Below, piece after piece: positions 34,921 through 44,854 of a stretch of DNA of 64,000 bases. How positions within the stretch are numbered: the stretch's first letter is position 1; each line of letters opens with the position of its first letter. The notes beneath the pieces are model-generated. The model was not told the origin of the DNA. It saw only the letters and a program-made list of their open reading frames with translations, and did not search any database. The position numbers and the translations under genes were made by a program. The stretch spans positions 13,272,361-13,336,360 of the forward strand of contig NC_092353.1 in NCBI RefSeq assembly GCF_963676685.1, read 5' to 3'. Source of the DNA: Mytilus edulis. Its lineage: Eukaryota > Mollusca > Bivalvia > Mytilida > Mytilidae.

Positions 34921-35270
34921 CCTAAGGGATTCATATTACATATATGAGTTTATAAAGCTACAGTTATAAAGCTGCAATCCAAACAGAAGCTGAAGATCAT
35001 GCAAACATTTATTTTATTTTGATTCTGTGCAAACCAATCTACAATCAAGACACCAGCACTTGTTGTAAACTTATCTATATAGCAATATCAGGTAATATCT
35101 TAACTAAACCTTGAAAGACATGGTGCTGGTAGTTGTGACATAAAGAGATACAGCAACACCACACAAAAAATTAACCCTTGTTTGCACATCATCATTGTGT
35201 CCAAGCCAACTGTACATGGTTTCAATAATGTGAAATGAAACCGGTTAACTTAAGAATTACTTTACATATG

Positions 35271-35830
35271 TAAACATACATGAAATATGTGCCACTGGAT
35301 GCTAAGCAACCAACAATCTTTAATTCATCGCTGTATCATGCCAAACCTTAGAAGGTAGCATGGAAACTAACTACAAACCAATATGATTGTCAATGAACTA
35401 TGGAAGTTATACTAGTTGTTAAACTAGCAAACAACCTTATGTCAGCACTATATAATAGTTCTAAACATACATGAAATATTTGCCACTGGTTGCTTAGCAA
35501 CACACAAATCTTTAATTCATCGCTGTATCATGTCAAACCTTAGAAAGTAGCATGGAAACTAACTACAAACCAATATGATTGTCAATGAACTATGGAAGTT
35601 ATACTATTATACTAGCAAACAACCTTATGCCAACACTCTTTCATAGTCCTAAACATACATGAAATATTGGCAACAGGACGTTTAGCAACTAATATCGATA
35701 ATTATTAGTATGTCAAGCCGTTGAAGGTTACATGGAAACTAATAACAAATAAATATGATTTTCAATGAACAACGAAAGATATGCCATTATACTAGCAACA
35801 GATCGTTGGCGTTTCAATGGGCAGAGTTGT
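35271..35830. repeat. Three-copy tandem repeat, period about 190 bp
   Basis: Units begin at 35272, 35462 and 35650 with 'TAAACATACATGAAATAT'. Each carries 'GTAGCATGGAAACTAACTAC' or a close variant and 'TATGATTGTCAATGAACTA'. Copies 1 and 2 are close and copy 3 is more diverged. Confidence 0.85.
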
Positions 35831-36535
35831 CTCCCTGGAAATATCAGATATTGCTATATTTGACCATAATTATAGACATAAAACATAGAAATATCCTACA
35901 AAAATAATATTGAATTCCACTAAAGAATGAGAATTGATGGATTTAATAAATTTAATGAAGAAGGTGAACAAAGTAAACAACTATTTGAAATAGTACATTG
36001 TTTGCATTCCTTCTGAAGGTACAATAATTCATAGAAACAATACCAACATGTACTATTAAGATAGTCGTACATATACGGATTAAAGTATAAATGTCTTGCA
36101 GAGTATACCCTAAAAAATCAGTTAGACTAAAATAGCACAGATGCAGACAGCAACTTTATAAACCAAATGTTAGATAACAAATGGCAGAAATATTTGAATA
36201 TCTTAAAACAGTAATTACAAAATTTTGGTATACATAATTCGGAAAGATCCGAGTGCCAAAAAAAAATTTAAATCCAAACCAGATATTGGTTTAAAAAACA
36301 ATAAGAATATTGGCAACATGATAATTAATCATTTAGCCGAAGACATTGATTCACAATACCCCCACCACGGGAGGCTTTAGTATACAATCATTATACTGTG
36401 AAACAGATATAAAAAGTCGTGATGCAGATTTATTTCAAGAGATTACGTACAAGACAAAACAGAAGGGTTCCTGTTATGTTCATGAATAGACCCGACATGG
36501 TATCTATACAAACCTCTTCAATTGTTAAACATGAA

Positions 36536-36625
36536 GATATTTAAAATTGAGAAAGGAATGGGGAATGTGTCTAAGCGACAACAACCCGACCATAGAGCAG
36601 ACAACAGCCGAAGGATCTCGTGTTA
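36536..36625. repeat. Dispersed repeat fragment
   Basis: The phrase 'GACAACAACCCGACCATAGA' and 'GCAGACAACAGCCGAAGG' match, from memory, a very common Mytilus repeat. The minus-strand 92-codon frame over it (36525-36803) is therefore not called a gene. Confidence 0.55.
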
Positions 36626-36662
36626 ATTTATGATAGATTAGATTACGAGAATAAATACAATA

Positions 36663-37098
36663 CGTCGCTGGGCTTCTAAAATGTCGTATATGACTTTTTT
36701 GGCTAAAAATCTTTTTTGACACCAATGGTCTGGGCGGGATAAAATCTTTGGTATTACAAAAAAGCATACAGTTAAACCAATCAAAATGTGTGAAATAAGA
36801 CATATTACAAAATTGCCAATGTCAGTTGTTTGTAAAGTTTGCTTCCAAAATGTTGTATGAAAACTTGAAAATCGTTGTACAATGGCCTTGGGAAAAGAAT
36901 AATTGTGTGGAAATAATTAAATTTCTTGGATAATCCAGAAATGTCTACGTTTATATTTCACTGCTATTTATAAAAATGTTCAAGTTCACATACGACATTT
37001 TGGAAGCATGCATTTTGCCAAAATTTTCAAAGCCTGTTTGTGAGATATTTTTTTCTTGCAAAATTTGTAATTTACAACATTTTAGAAGCCCAGCGACG
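36663..37098. mobile_element. 436-bp MITE with 22-bp inverted ends
   Basis: The left end CGTCGCTGGGCTTCTAAAAT is matched by its exact reverse complement at the right end. The flanks are AATA on both sides, a possible target duplication. The interior repeats the phrase about 'ATTTTGGAAGCATGC' and codes for nothing. Confidence 0.85.
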
Positions 37099-37801
37099 AA
37101 TAAGACTTTTTATATATATATATATATATAACTAACCAAAGGTGCTAATCTACTTGGTCAGTTTCTTTAGTCTGTAAAAAATGTCTAGCTACAACGTAGA
37201 CCTATATGCACGTGTAGTAAATTTGAAAAAAAACTGTTATGAAACAGACACACATTTATCTACTATACTAGATATAAAATAAATAGATAAAGGTCGACCT
37301 CTGATGAGGGTTTACCTGGGATTATTCCCGAAAGAACCCAAAACATTGCATATTAAATTCTAAAGAATTAAGCAAGAAAAAGTACGTAGTGTCAGGTCAG
37401 AAATATTGATACCATACCATGAATAAGTAGTTTAGATGTAGTTGAAATAAATGAATATGTGAGTTCTTCAATCTACCACATATTGGTATATGTAGGAATA
37501 ACTGTTTACGTTGTTGTCTGTTTTTGCGGATACAGTTACGACACCTGATTCACCCGTTTTAAAAGTAAGAAGAAGGAGAAGACATAACAAAACGAACATT
37601 TGCATTGGACGGGATATTACGTGCAAGCGGCTCGATAAGATGGCAATTGCATTCAACTGTAGTGGAGTATGTTTTAGGAAATGGAGTTTGAATTTTCGCT
37701 GCTTTTTTGTTCAGAACTAGAATATTCATTGCTTCACTACATGTGTCGCTACCTTCAAACTCGCTAAAGAGTGTAATTTTGTAGTATCCCTTACTTACAA
37801 A

Positions 37802-37923
37802 TAAAGGCAACAGTAGTATACCGCTGTTCAAAACTCTTAAATCCATGGACAAAAAACAAAAACAAAAAACAAAATTAAAAAACAAACTAAAACTGAGGGA
37901 AACGCATTAAATATAAGAGGAGA
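37802..37923. mobile_element. 122-bp short repeat inserted in the kyphoscoliosis-peptidase-like exon
   Basis: ACAAA lies on both sides (37797-37801 and 37924-37928), a likely 5-bp target duplication. The insert reads GGCAACAGTAGTATACCGCT near its left end and ends TATAAGAGGAG. Copies of the same family occur near 26.45, 48.1, 51.0 and 59.4 kb. It splits VKARF from VSKGYYKITLF and shifts the frame. Confidence 0.7.
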
Positions 37924-39286
37924 ACAAAACGTGCTTTTACAAAAACTGAACTATTCGATTGTTCAACCATGACAAAATCTGAGCTTCTGCTTCCGTCTGT
38001 TTCAAAAATATCAGCGGAACACTTAAATGTCTTCAGTGTTAATTCAAATTCGCCGTTTTGACATATTTGAAAAGCTGCAATCGACTCGGAATTCGCAAAG
38101 CCTCGAAATTTGCAATCATTGGACGGACCGCAGAATCTATTATGTTCCGGATAAGGCATGCATTCTTTCTCCGTAGACGTGCATTCTATCAAATATTCTT
38201 TCAGTTGCGGCATGACATTTTGTGATTGATCAATCGTACCGAATACTTTAAGTGTATACTTTCCAATGTCTTTTGGCATCACGATAATTGTGTACTTTGA
38301 AAAGTTATCCCTTATCATTACTACAGATTCGTTGCAAAGTTTTCTACTACTACTGTACAGATTGACACTGACTTTCGACTGTTTCGCTTCGATTCCATTG
38401 ATATTGAAGCCTTCTTGTCAACTTTGACAACTTCATATCTATGAGAAGGAAATATAACACCCCAATCTCTTGCATATTTAGTTGTTTTCAAAGATTTTGA
38501 AACATCTTCAAGTGAAAATGTTTGTTTTAGAAGTTGAAATTCTTTGCTTACCTCAATATCATTCAGTCAGGACTCTACTTCGTCAAAATTATCTCCCCAT
38601 TACGCCAGTTCATTTTCACAATCGTAGAAATGGAAGCCATTGTAGGGATGACACGCTGCCAATTTTGCTCTCGGCAACCGATAAATTTATCCACATGGCA
38701 CCATTACGATCCTTATATGTCAGTTGTATTTTAAAAGACAAATGTATCAACTAGCTAATGAGCATCAGTTAATGATCTTGTCTGCATTTATTTAACTTAA
38801 AACTATTGTCTGATCGGTTGTCAGGTGGAATTTTCGAAAATTCATAAACATTTTAAAAAATTCTAATTAAATATTTTCTGGAAGGGCAGACTAGATTTTT
38901 TTAGTGGTTGAAGTGGTATAAACCCTAGTTTTCACACACAAAAAAATTATAATTTTTCGAAGATATGCATTTTCATCATCCAACTTGAAAGACTGTCGTC
39001 AAGTACTTCAAAAAAAAAATAGCTATTCGAACACACCTACTCTGTTTTTGTGATTCATAAGATAGGTTTTTCACTTGACCCATATATTTCATCTTTTAGT
39101 ACTGTGATTTTTTTATGTTATAAAATCAACCTGTAGCTTTGATATATAAAAATGATAGAATCTGAAGCAAGACGATGTATGAAATATTCTTGCTTTGTAC
39201 GATATCAAGACAAAATATTCAACTCAAACACGCCCGAACATAAAAAGGTGCACTCGATTTTCTCTTTTCGATACAATTGTTAACCA

Positions 39287-39815
39287 AGATACTGATTACA
39301 AAAGTCAAAAGGAACTTATCAACTAGTCTAAAAGTTCCTCTTTGGCAAATTAGTCAAAACCAGAACTAACAAACTAGCCCAAAAGTTCCAACGGAACTTA
39401 TTAACCAGTCACAAAGATCCGTTTGAAGAATTGATGCAAAGTAAAATAACGGAATAAGTTATAATTTATTGTTATATATTAATCTGAAATTAATATTTTT
39501 AAAAGTACGCACAGGAGGAGGGTGTATTTTTTCCTCTCCTGAGGTTACTATGAATACAAAATTTGCATGATAATGCAACTTATTCCGTTTTATGAGAGCT
39601 ATGAAATACAACTTAAATTTTGCTAACTAGTTGTTCTGTTCAGTCAGAACTATTCAACTAGCTGCATTGTTCCGGGACTTTTCAATTAGCTACTTTTTTC
39701 CGGAACTTTTCGACTGCACTCGGAATAAAACAACTAGTTGGAAAGTTCAAACGGACGAAATAACTAGCTGAAAAGTTCCGCCGGAACAAAGTAACTGACG
39801 GAACATAGTGACTGT
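39287..39815. mobile_element. Fold-back-like element built of short iterated motifs
   Basis: Both flanks of this stretch are made of diverged copies of a motif like 'AACTAGCTGAAAAGTTCC', reading one way at 39325-39420 and both ways at 39640-39800. A single-copy middle contains 'GTGTATTTTTTCCTCTCC'. The pattern suggests a non-autonomous element with long degenerate inverted ends. Its exact ends and target duplication are not clear. Confidence 0.5.
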
Positions 39816-40206
39816 TACATATCACCTATCCAAGATCTACCTAAACACTCGATGAGGTTGCCGTCGCTTCTGATTTGTTTTTTTTTTGTGTGTTTCCTAA
39901 TCTTTTATTTGTGTCCTGTTCTTCTTCTTTTAAAAAGGATTTGAAATTCTTTTTACTGATTCTTACTTATAACAAAACAACACACTTTTTACGCATGTGT
40001 TTCTTTGATTACTTATTATATCAGACACAAACAGTAGAAGTGAACTAGGTCTAAATAAAGGAACTCGGATTATTTTCACAAATAGGAAATTCTATTATAT
40101 TTTTCAATGGAAATATTATGATACATATTTCGCCTTTTTCTCGCTGAACTTAAACTATACCTACCGTTTATCGCTAATATAGTCATATACTACATGTAAT
40201 ACCTAC

Positions 40207-40322
40207 CTGATATTATTACAGATCCAAACATAAAAAGATCGAATGGTCTCTAGTTCACTTTTAGCTGGTTTTGCCAGGTAGTCAGCAAGTTCGTTGATGG
40301 AGTTTTCAACAGACTTGGGCAT
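40207..40322 (-). CDS. Kyphoscoliosis-peptidase-like exon, start of core domain
   Basis: The 116-bp exon lies between acceptor CTTTAG and donor ATCAG|GTAGGT. Its 38 residues include SINELADYLAKPAKSELETI and RSFYVWICNNI. The latter corresponds to the conserved 'R.iyvWI..nI' helix that opens the core domain. It ends in phase 2. No matching next exon was found before the broken terminal exon. Confidence 0.65.
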
Positions 40323-41177
40323 CTAAAGATCTAATTTGTATAATTAAATCATCGTTAACACAATCTTAAAAATACAAACATTCAACCATGCACATAGAAA
40401 ATACAAATATTACCGAAAATTGGTGATTTGGACCTTACCAATTCGACAGCAAAACCAATGCTAATCAAAGTATTCAGTTCGGTTTAAATAAGGGCGTGAC
40501 CTTTAAACATACCAAACATACCGTCCTCTATCCAAATTTAATTTACATTCAAAATCTCATTTGGTATTATTAATAACTGATAATTTTCTCTCGCCCTGAA
40601 CATAACTTTAAAATGCAAACAACTATACATTACATCTATAAAACATGTTATGAGGTAACCAGGGCAAAATGGTACAATTTACTGTTGTGTTAGTCAATTT
40701 TTTTCAGATCAGTGTTAGCTTTGTTCTGATTTTACTCAAAAATGAATGAGACAAAAAATCTATTTGCAATGATTTATTTCAATAATGTATACATAACTGT
40801 TAGGGAGCTACATACCAACTTTGGTATCAGCAATTGATTTGCCAGCTTTCCGCTCCACTGCCTTCATTATTACCGACATCCTGTTAATCAGTGGGAAATA
40901 ATGTAGGCATAGGTCGAAGCACACATTTTATTTAATAGTCGATATAATGAAAGGATTATCATTGATGCTATGCATGCCACATCCGTAATTTTTATACAGT
41001 AAATACCATTATGTTTTACTGATTCCGTAAATGCCATTATGTTTTACTGTTGAAGATATAGAGTTAAGGACCAAAACTAGAACATATTTTTCAATAGTAT
41101 AATTTATATTCCACCTCTTCTGCAAAATTCATTATCAACAGCCCAAATACTTTTATAAATTTAGTAAAGATTAATAC

Positions 41178-41250
41178 CTGCAAGGAATGGTCGTCTATTT
41201 GTTTCAAGTCATTATATGTGATTTTCAGATCATAAGTCACATTTTTATAT
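41178..41250 (-). CDS. Kyphoscoliosis-peptidase-like exon, upstream
   Basis: The 73-bp exon lies between AG (plus-strand CT at 41251-41252) and a donor reading CAG|GTATTA. It encodes 24 residues from YKNVTYDLKITY to IDDHSLQ and ends in phase 0, which fits the next exon. An 'IDDHSL'-type phrase is usual just ahead of the transglutaminase-like domain in this family. Confidence 0.6.
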
Positions 41251-41474
41251 CTGAAACTAAAATAAAAGTTGTGTTAAATGTTTGTATAACCTACTGTAAT
41301 ATTATTCGATGATTTATATTTTTTTCGAATATTTGTTTTGTTATATATATGTAATGTTAGTTTCATTTGTGCTAATTGGTTTTATTTTCTGACCTAAATA
41401 CTTCGTGATTGATATACTTTCATAATAACATTCCTATATCGTAACAAGTACTGTTTTTATTGATCATAGCGTAT

Positions 41475-41720
41475 CTGTCTTGTATACTTTTACCTATGAT
41501 TTATTGTTTCGGTGATTAGAGTTTGACCGTCTTGTATACCTTTACCTTTGATTTATTGTTTTAGTTATCAGAGCTTGACCGTCTTGTATACCTTTACCTT
41601 TGATTTCTTCATGTTATTGTTTTGGCTATCACATCTTCACCGTCTTGTATACATTTACCTTTGATGTATTGTTTTAGTGGTTAAAGCATGAACTCTGTCC
41701 TATATCCTTTTTCTTGATTT
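41475..41720. repeat. Four-copy tandem repeat, period about 50-60 bp
   Basis: 'GTCTTGTATAC' plus 'TTTACCT.TGAT' begins near 41477, 41531, 41581 and 41642, with 'TTATTGTTT' and a run ending 'TTGACC' or 'TTCACC' in each unit. The lengths are uneven because of indels. Confidence 0.75.
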
Positions 41721-42339
41721 TTAACACATGTGTCTCTTATCTGAATAGGCCATTTATTTTGTAGTCCGAGAACTGTAATGCATATGCTCCCAGTGTACAA
41801 CATGAATTTCGATAATAAAATTAAAAATACTTCATTCGTGTAGAGAGCGTTGGGTGTGTGTTCTATATTAAAACAATATTATAACTTCTCCAGAGGCTCT
41901 AGAGAGCACGTGTCGTTTACCTATGTCAATGCATATCTTCAACAATGAACATGCTCCAACATTGTGTAGAATAGAACTAATGACAAAAATGTCGTGTATT
42001 TGTTCTGTTTTCAATTTCTTTCTATTTAAACTCTTCGCAAAAAAAAAAGGTACAAATAGTATCATCTATTTTCCATCTTCTGATTAATACCGCTTGATTA
42101 ATTTGGTAAAAAATAGTTACCTGTGGATTTTGTCTTGCTGATCATCTTTACTGTTAAATATGTTAATCTATCTTTCATATGTTTAAAGATGATAGTCAAA
42201 AACGCTAAATGGTAAAAAATGACATTAAAGAGTAAAACTCCAACGAGGAGTTGCCGGACTATCTCAATAATGTTGACCTAATTGCTAAACATTTTTGATT
42301 ATTTAAGTTCCTATCTATCTTTCTATTATATATTCTATA

Positions 42340-42590
42340 ATATATTATAGGTCATCACCGTGGAGGTATTAACACAAAACACGTTTAACCCCTATGTGTT
42401 ATCTTAAGCCATGTCGGGCATCTTGGTTGGCAAGCGGTGTCATCGTACATGTTTTTGAAAGTAAATACCCAATGATGACTGTGGCCAAGTTTGGTCGAAT
42501 TTTGCCCAGTTGTTTAAGTGGAGAATATTTTGTTAATAAAAGTTTACTGACGACGACAACCACGATAAGCTAAGGAGGGTTCGTGACCCA
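42340..42590. repeat. Dispersed bivalve repeat, antisense copy
   Basis: Phrases such as 'GGCCAAGTTTGGTCGAATTT', 'GCCCAGTTGTTTAAGTGGAG' and 'ACGACGACAACCACG' recall the repeat family seen in the other orientation at 54.25-55.08 kb. Confidence 0.5.
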
Positions 42591-42652
42591 TTTAAAAAAA
42601 ATTTATTTAAAAAAATAGTTAATAATATCAACTGGATTTGGCAAATTCACTT

Positions 42653-42900
42653 TAGGGCCTCATTGACCGAGTGGTCTAAGTACTTACTACTGTAGCCAGT
42701 CATCACTGAGGTTGTGAGTTCGAATCCCGCTCATGTGGGTGCACTTCACTCCAATCTTTAATGACCAGGTTTGTCAGTTTCCCAATCGAATGTCGATGGT
42801 TTTCTCTGGGCATTCCGTCTTCCTACACCAATAAAAACTGGCCGCCATGAAATAGCCCAAAAATGGCGCTCAAAACTAGCGTTTAAACACCAACAATCAA
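42653..42900 (+). repeat. tRNA-derived SINE
   Basis: The head resembles a tRNA, with an A-box-like TGACCGAGTGGTC (42664 on) and a B box GAGTTCGAATCCC (about 42717). The body contains 'GATGGTTTTCTCTGGGCA' and 'CACCAATAAAAACTGGCCGC', and the tail ends in AATCAATCAG. These body phrases are shared by widespread mollusc SINEs, from memory. It is transcribed, if at all, by RNA polymerase III from the internal boxes. Confidence 0.8.
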
Positions 42901-44750
42901 TCAGTTCTATTCGCTTTGGTCAACATTAAAAATAACATACAATTCATGTAACATATTTTATGGAATTGAAATTGCATGTACCATGAATTGAAATCACTTA
43001 AGGATGTTTGCTCCTCTACTTTTTGAATTTTTGCCAGATTTTTGGTTTTATACATGTATTAACATTAAAACAAAATTGCCCACTTACCTCTATTTTTCTT
43101 TTCCTATTTTTATTACATATTATTTAAAAAGCCATATTTCAAAATCTTATGAAATCCTTGTTATTTTTTTTACTTTCTCTTACAAGACATGTTTTTAGTT
43201 TACCATTGTTTGGCCGTGACTGTATATTCAAACCCTCTAATATTTATCGGATTTTGTTCATACATTGCCATCAAAGTAAATTATTAATTAAAATGCCGAT
43301 ATCAAGGAAACAACAAGCCATTTAGAGAAAAATCGTATTAGCTCTCAGGGGGGAGGACGGCAAATTTGGGCTATCACTGGAAAAAGAAAATCTGGATTTA
43401 GGAAGAATTTTGTCTTATTACATGCCATACGGCCCCTCAGAAAATTGTTTCAAGGGTTTAACGTGCAGATATCGTGGTTCTTTTTAACACAAGGCATTGA
43501 ATTTAACGCCTTCATTTTGACCCAACGAAGCTGTGTATGTATGCATCCCACACAGCCAAACTGACCTCCTACTTCAAGACGTTTTTATCAAGTGCAAAAC
43601 GAGAAAGTCCAAGGATTATCATATTTCTATATCCCGGTCAACGCTTGTAGTCTTTATAAAGTTGAAAACATCAAAGAATTAGGATTAAAGATATCAGCGA
43701 AACAGTATTAAAAGGTTCAGCAGAATTAGTTGTAATCTTTGTTTTCATTTTCACAACTTAGCTAGAAATGTTTAGACCACCAGTTATTTGTCTACATATT
43801 TGCGTATCATATACATTCTTTTTTCATGTTATACTGTAATTATTTTAAAGGGAAACACATTGTTTGAGATATTTACATGCATATTATGCTCGTTATTTCG
43901 ATTTTCGACCTTCAATTCACGAAAAAGTATTTGTTGGCGAAAAAGTATTACATCATTCGTATCAAACATATACAGAGCTTAACGGTTGTTTGAAAAGTAT
44001 GTTTTACCTTAAAAAAATGATCCATCTCGTTTTTGTCCTTCCCCACTAGCAACATGCTTTCGAGGTCATAGATCTTTAGATGACATTATAGTTGTCCAAA
44101 TCTGTAATTAAACAAATTGCATCCTTTTCCCAATTGTTAATTTTGGAAGCCTGTGGATTCGCATGATGGGAGATGTATGCATATTGTAGGAGAGGCTTAC
44201 TCTCTTGACGCACCCGCTCTTACTCCTTACAAAGTTCGTGCGATTCCATCAGTTAAAAACTACAACATTTTACAATATGTTTAAAAAATAAAAAGTTTAT
44301 TTAGAATAGAAATAACAACAAAAACATTTAACCGACATGGTATATTTATATGTATGTCTCCTGTCAAAACAGATTATCAATTTTTTTGCTTTGCGAGAAT
44401 GTACAATTGTTACAAAAAGCCAAAACTTTCCATTTTTTCTTTAGCACGGTAATTTTCCGCGATACAATTTTCTGGTTTCGAAGACAACGGAAGAACTTGG
44501 CCCGATAGATAAGCGTTACGGATAGTTACATTGACATATAGTGCCAAACAATATTTCGAGGAATTGTAAACTCTTTCACAGAGACGATGAACAAAATCAT
44601 ACGAAATGCCTTAGATCCTCCAAATTATAAGATCCACCAGAATTAAACTAATAACTAATAGACTGTAAACCTTTTAATGTTCACATTAGTTGTGAGAAAT
44701 ATATGCATGAATGAAACATCAAGTTCCAACAGCACAGCCCTGTACCTTTA
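42900..44750. other. No recognised feature upstream of the superoxide dismutase gene
   Basis: Several frames of about 60 codons are present, but none has recognisable content or splice context. Distal control elements of the dismutase gene may lie here; none can be named. Confidence 0.4.
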
Positions 44751-44752
44751 CA

Positions 44753-44760
44753 TATAAATA
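44753..44760 (+). promoter_or_regulatory. TATA box of the superoxide dismutase gene
   Basis: TATAAATA lies 37 bp upstream of the ATG of exon 1, which would put transcription start about 10-15 bases before the ATG. The match is good, but the start site is inferred. Confidence 0.5.
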
Positions 44761-44796
44761 CTGATCACCACTATACAAGTTATCAAACAAGAAAAT

Positions 44797-44854
44797 ATGA
44801 TTCTTGTACTAGCGTTAGGAGTGGTTGTTTTAACTGGTACATCACAAGTTCAAG
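44797..44854 (+). CDS. Superoxide dismutase exon 1, signal peptide
   Basis: ATG starts [19 protein letters not shown], a typical short secretory signal. The donor is CAAG|GTAAGC, leaving phase 1. Confidence 0.8.

Larger units (their letters stand above)
37465..41250 (-). pseudogene. Decayed kyphoscoliosis-peptidase-like gene
   Basis: Minus-strand exons resemble the kyphoscoliosis peptidase/hillarin family, which has a transglutaminase-like core followed by beta-sandwich repeats. Two clean exons (41178-41250 and 40207-40322) join in phase and give the lead-in to the core (LKQIDDHSLQ, then MPKSVENSINELADYL). I found no exon carrying the Cys/His catalytic core. The last exon (37465-38530) keeps family phrases such as EFQLLKQTFSLEDVS and GKYTLKVFG. 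It is broken by stops near 38560-38625, a frameshift near 38405, a 122-bp repeat insertion at 37802-37923 and another frameshift near 37560. It may be a dead paralogue of an expanded bivalve family. Confidence 0.7.

Noticed and set aside
36525..36803. 92-codon minus-strand ORF
   Set aside because: It crosses a known-type repeat fragment and the left end of a MITE.
40816..40880. Exon-like 65-bp minus-strand segment with good AG and GT borders
   Set aside because: Its only open frame does not match the phases of the neighbouring kyphoscoliosis-peptidase-like exons, which join perfectly without it.
42656..42740. tRNA gene
   Set aside because: A and B boxes are present, but there is no matching acceptor stem and the body and tail are those of a SINE.
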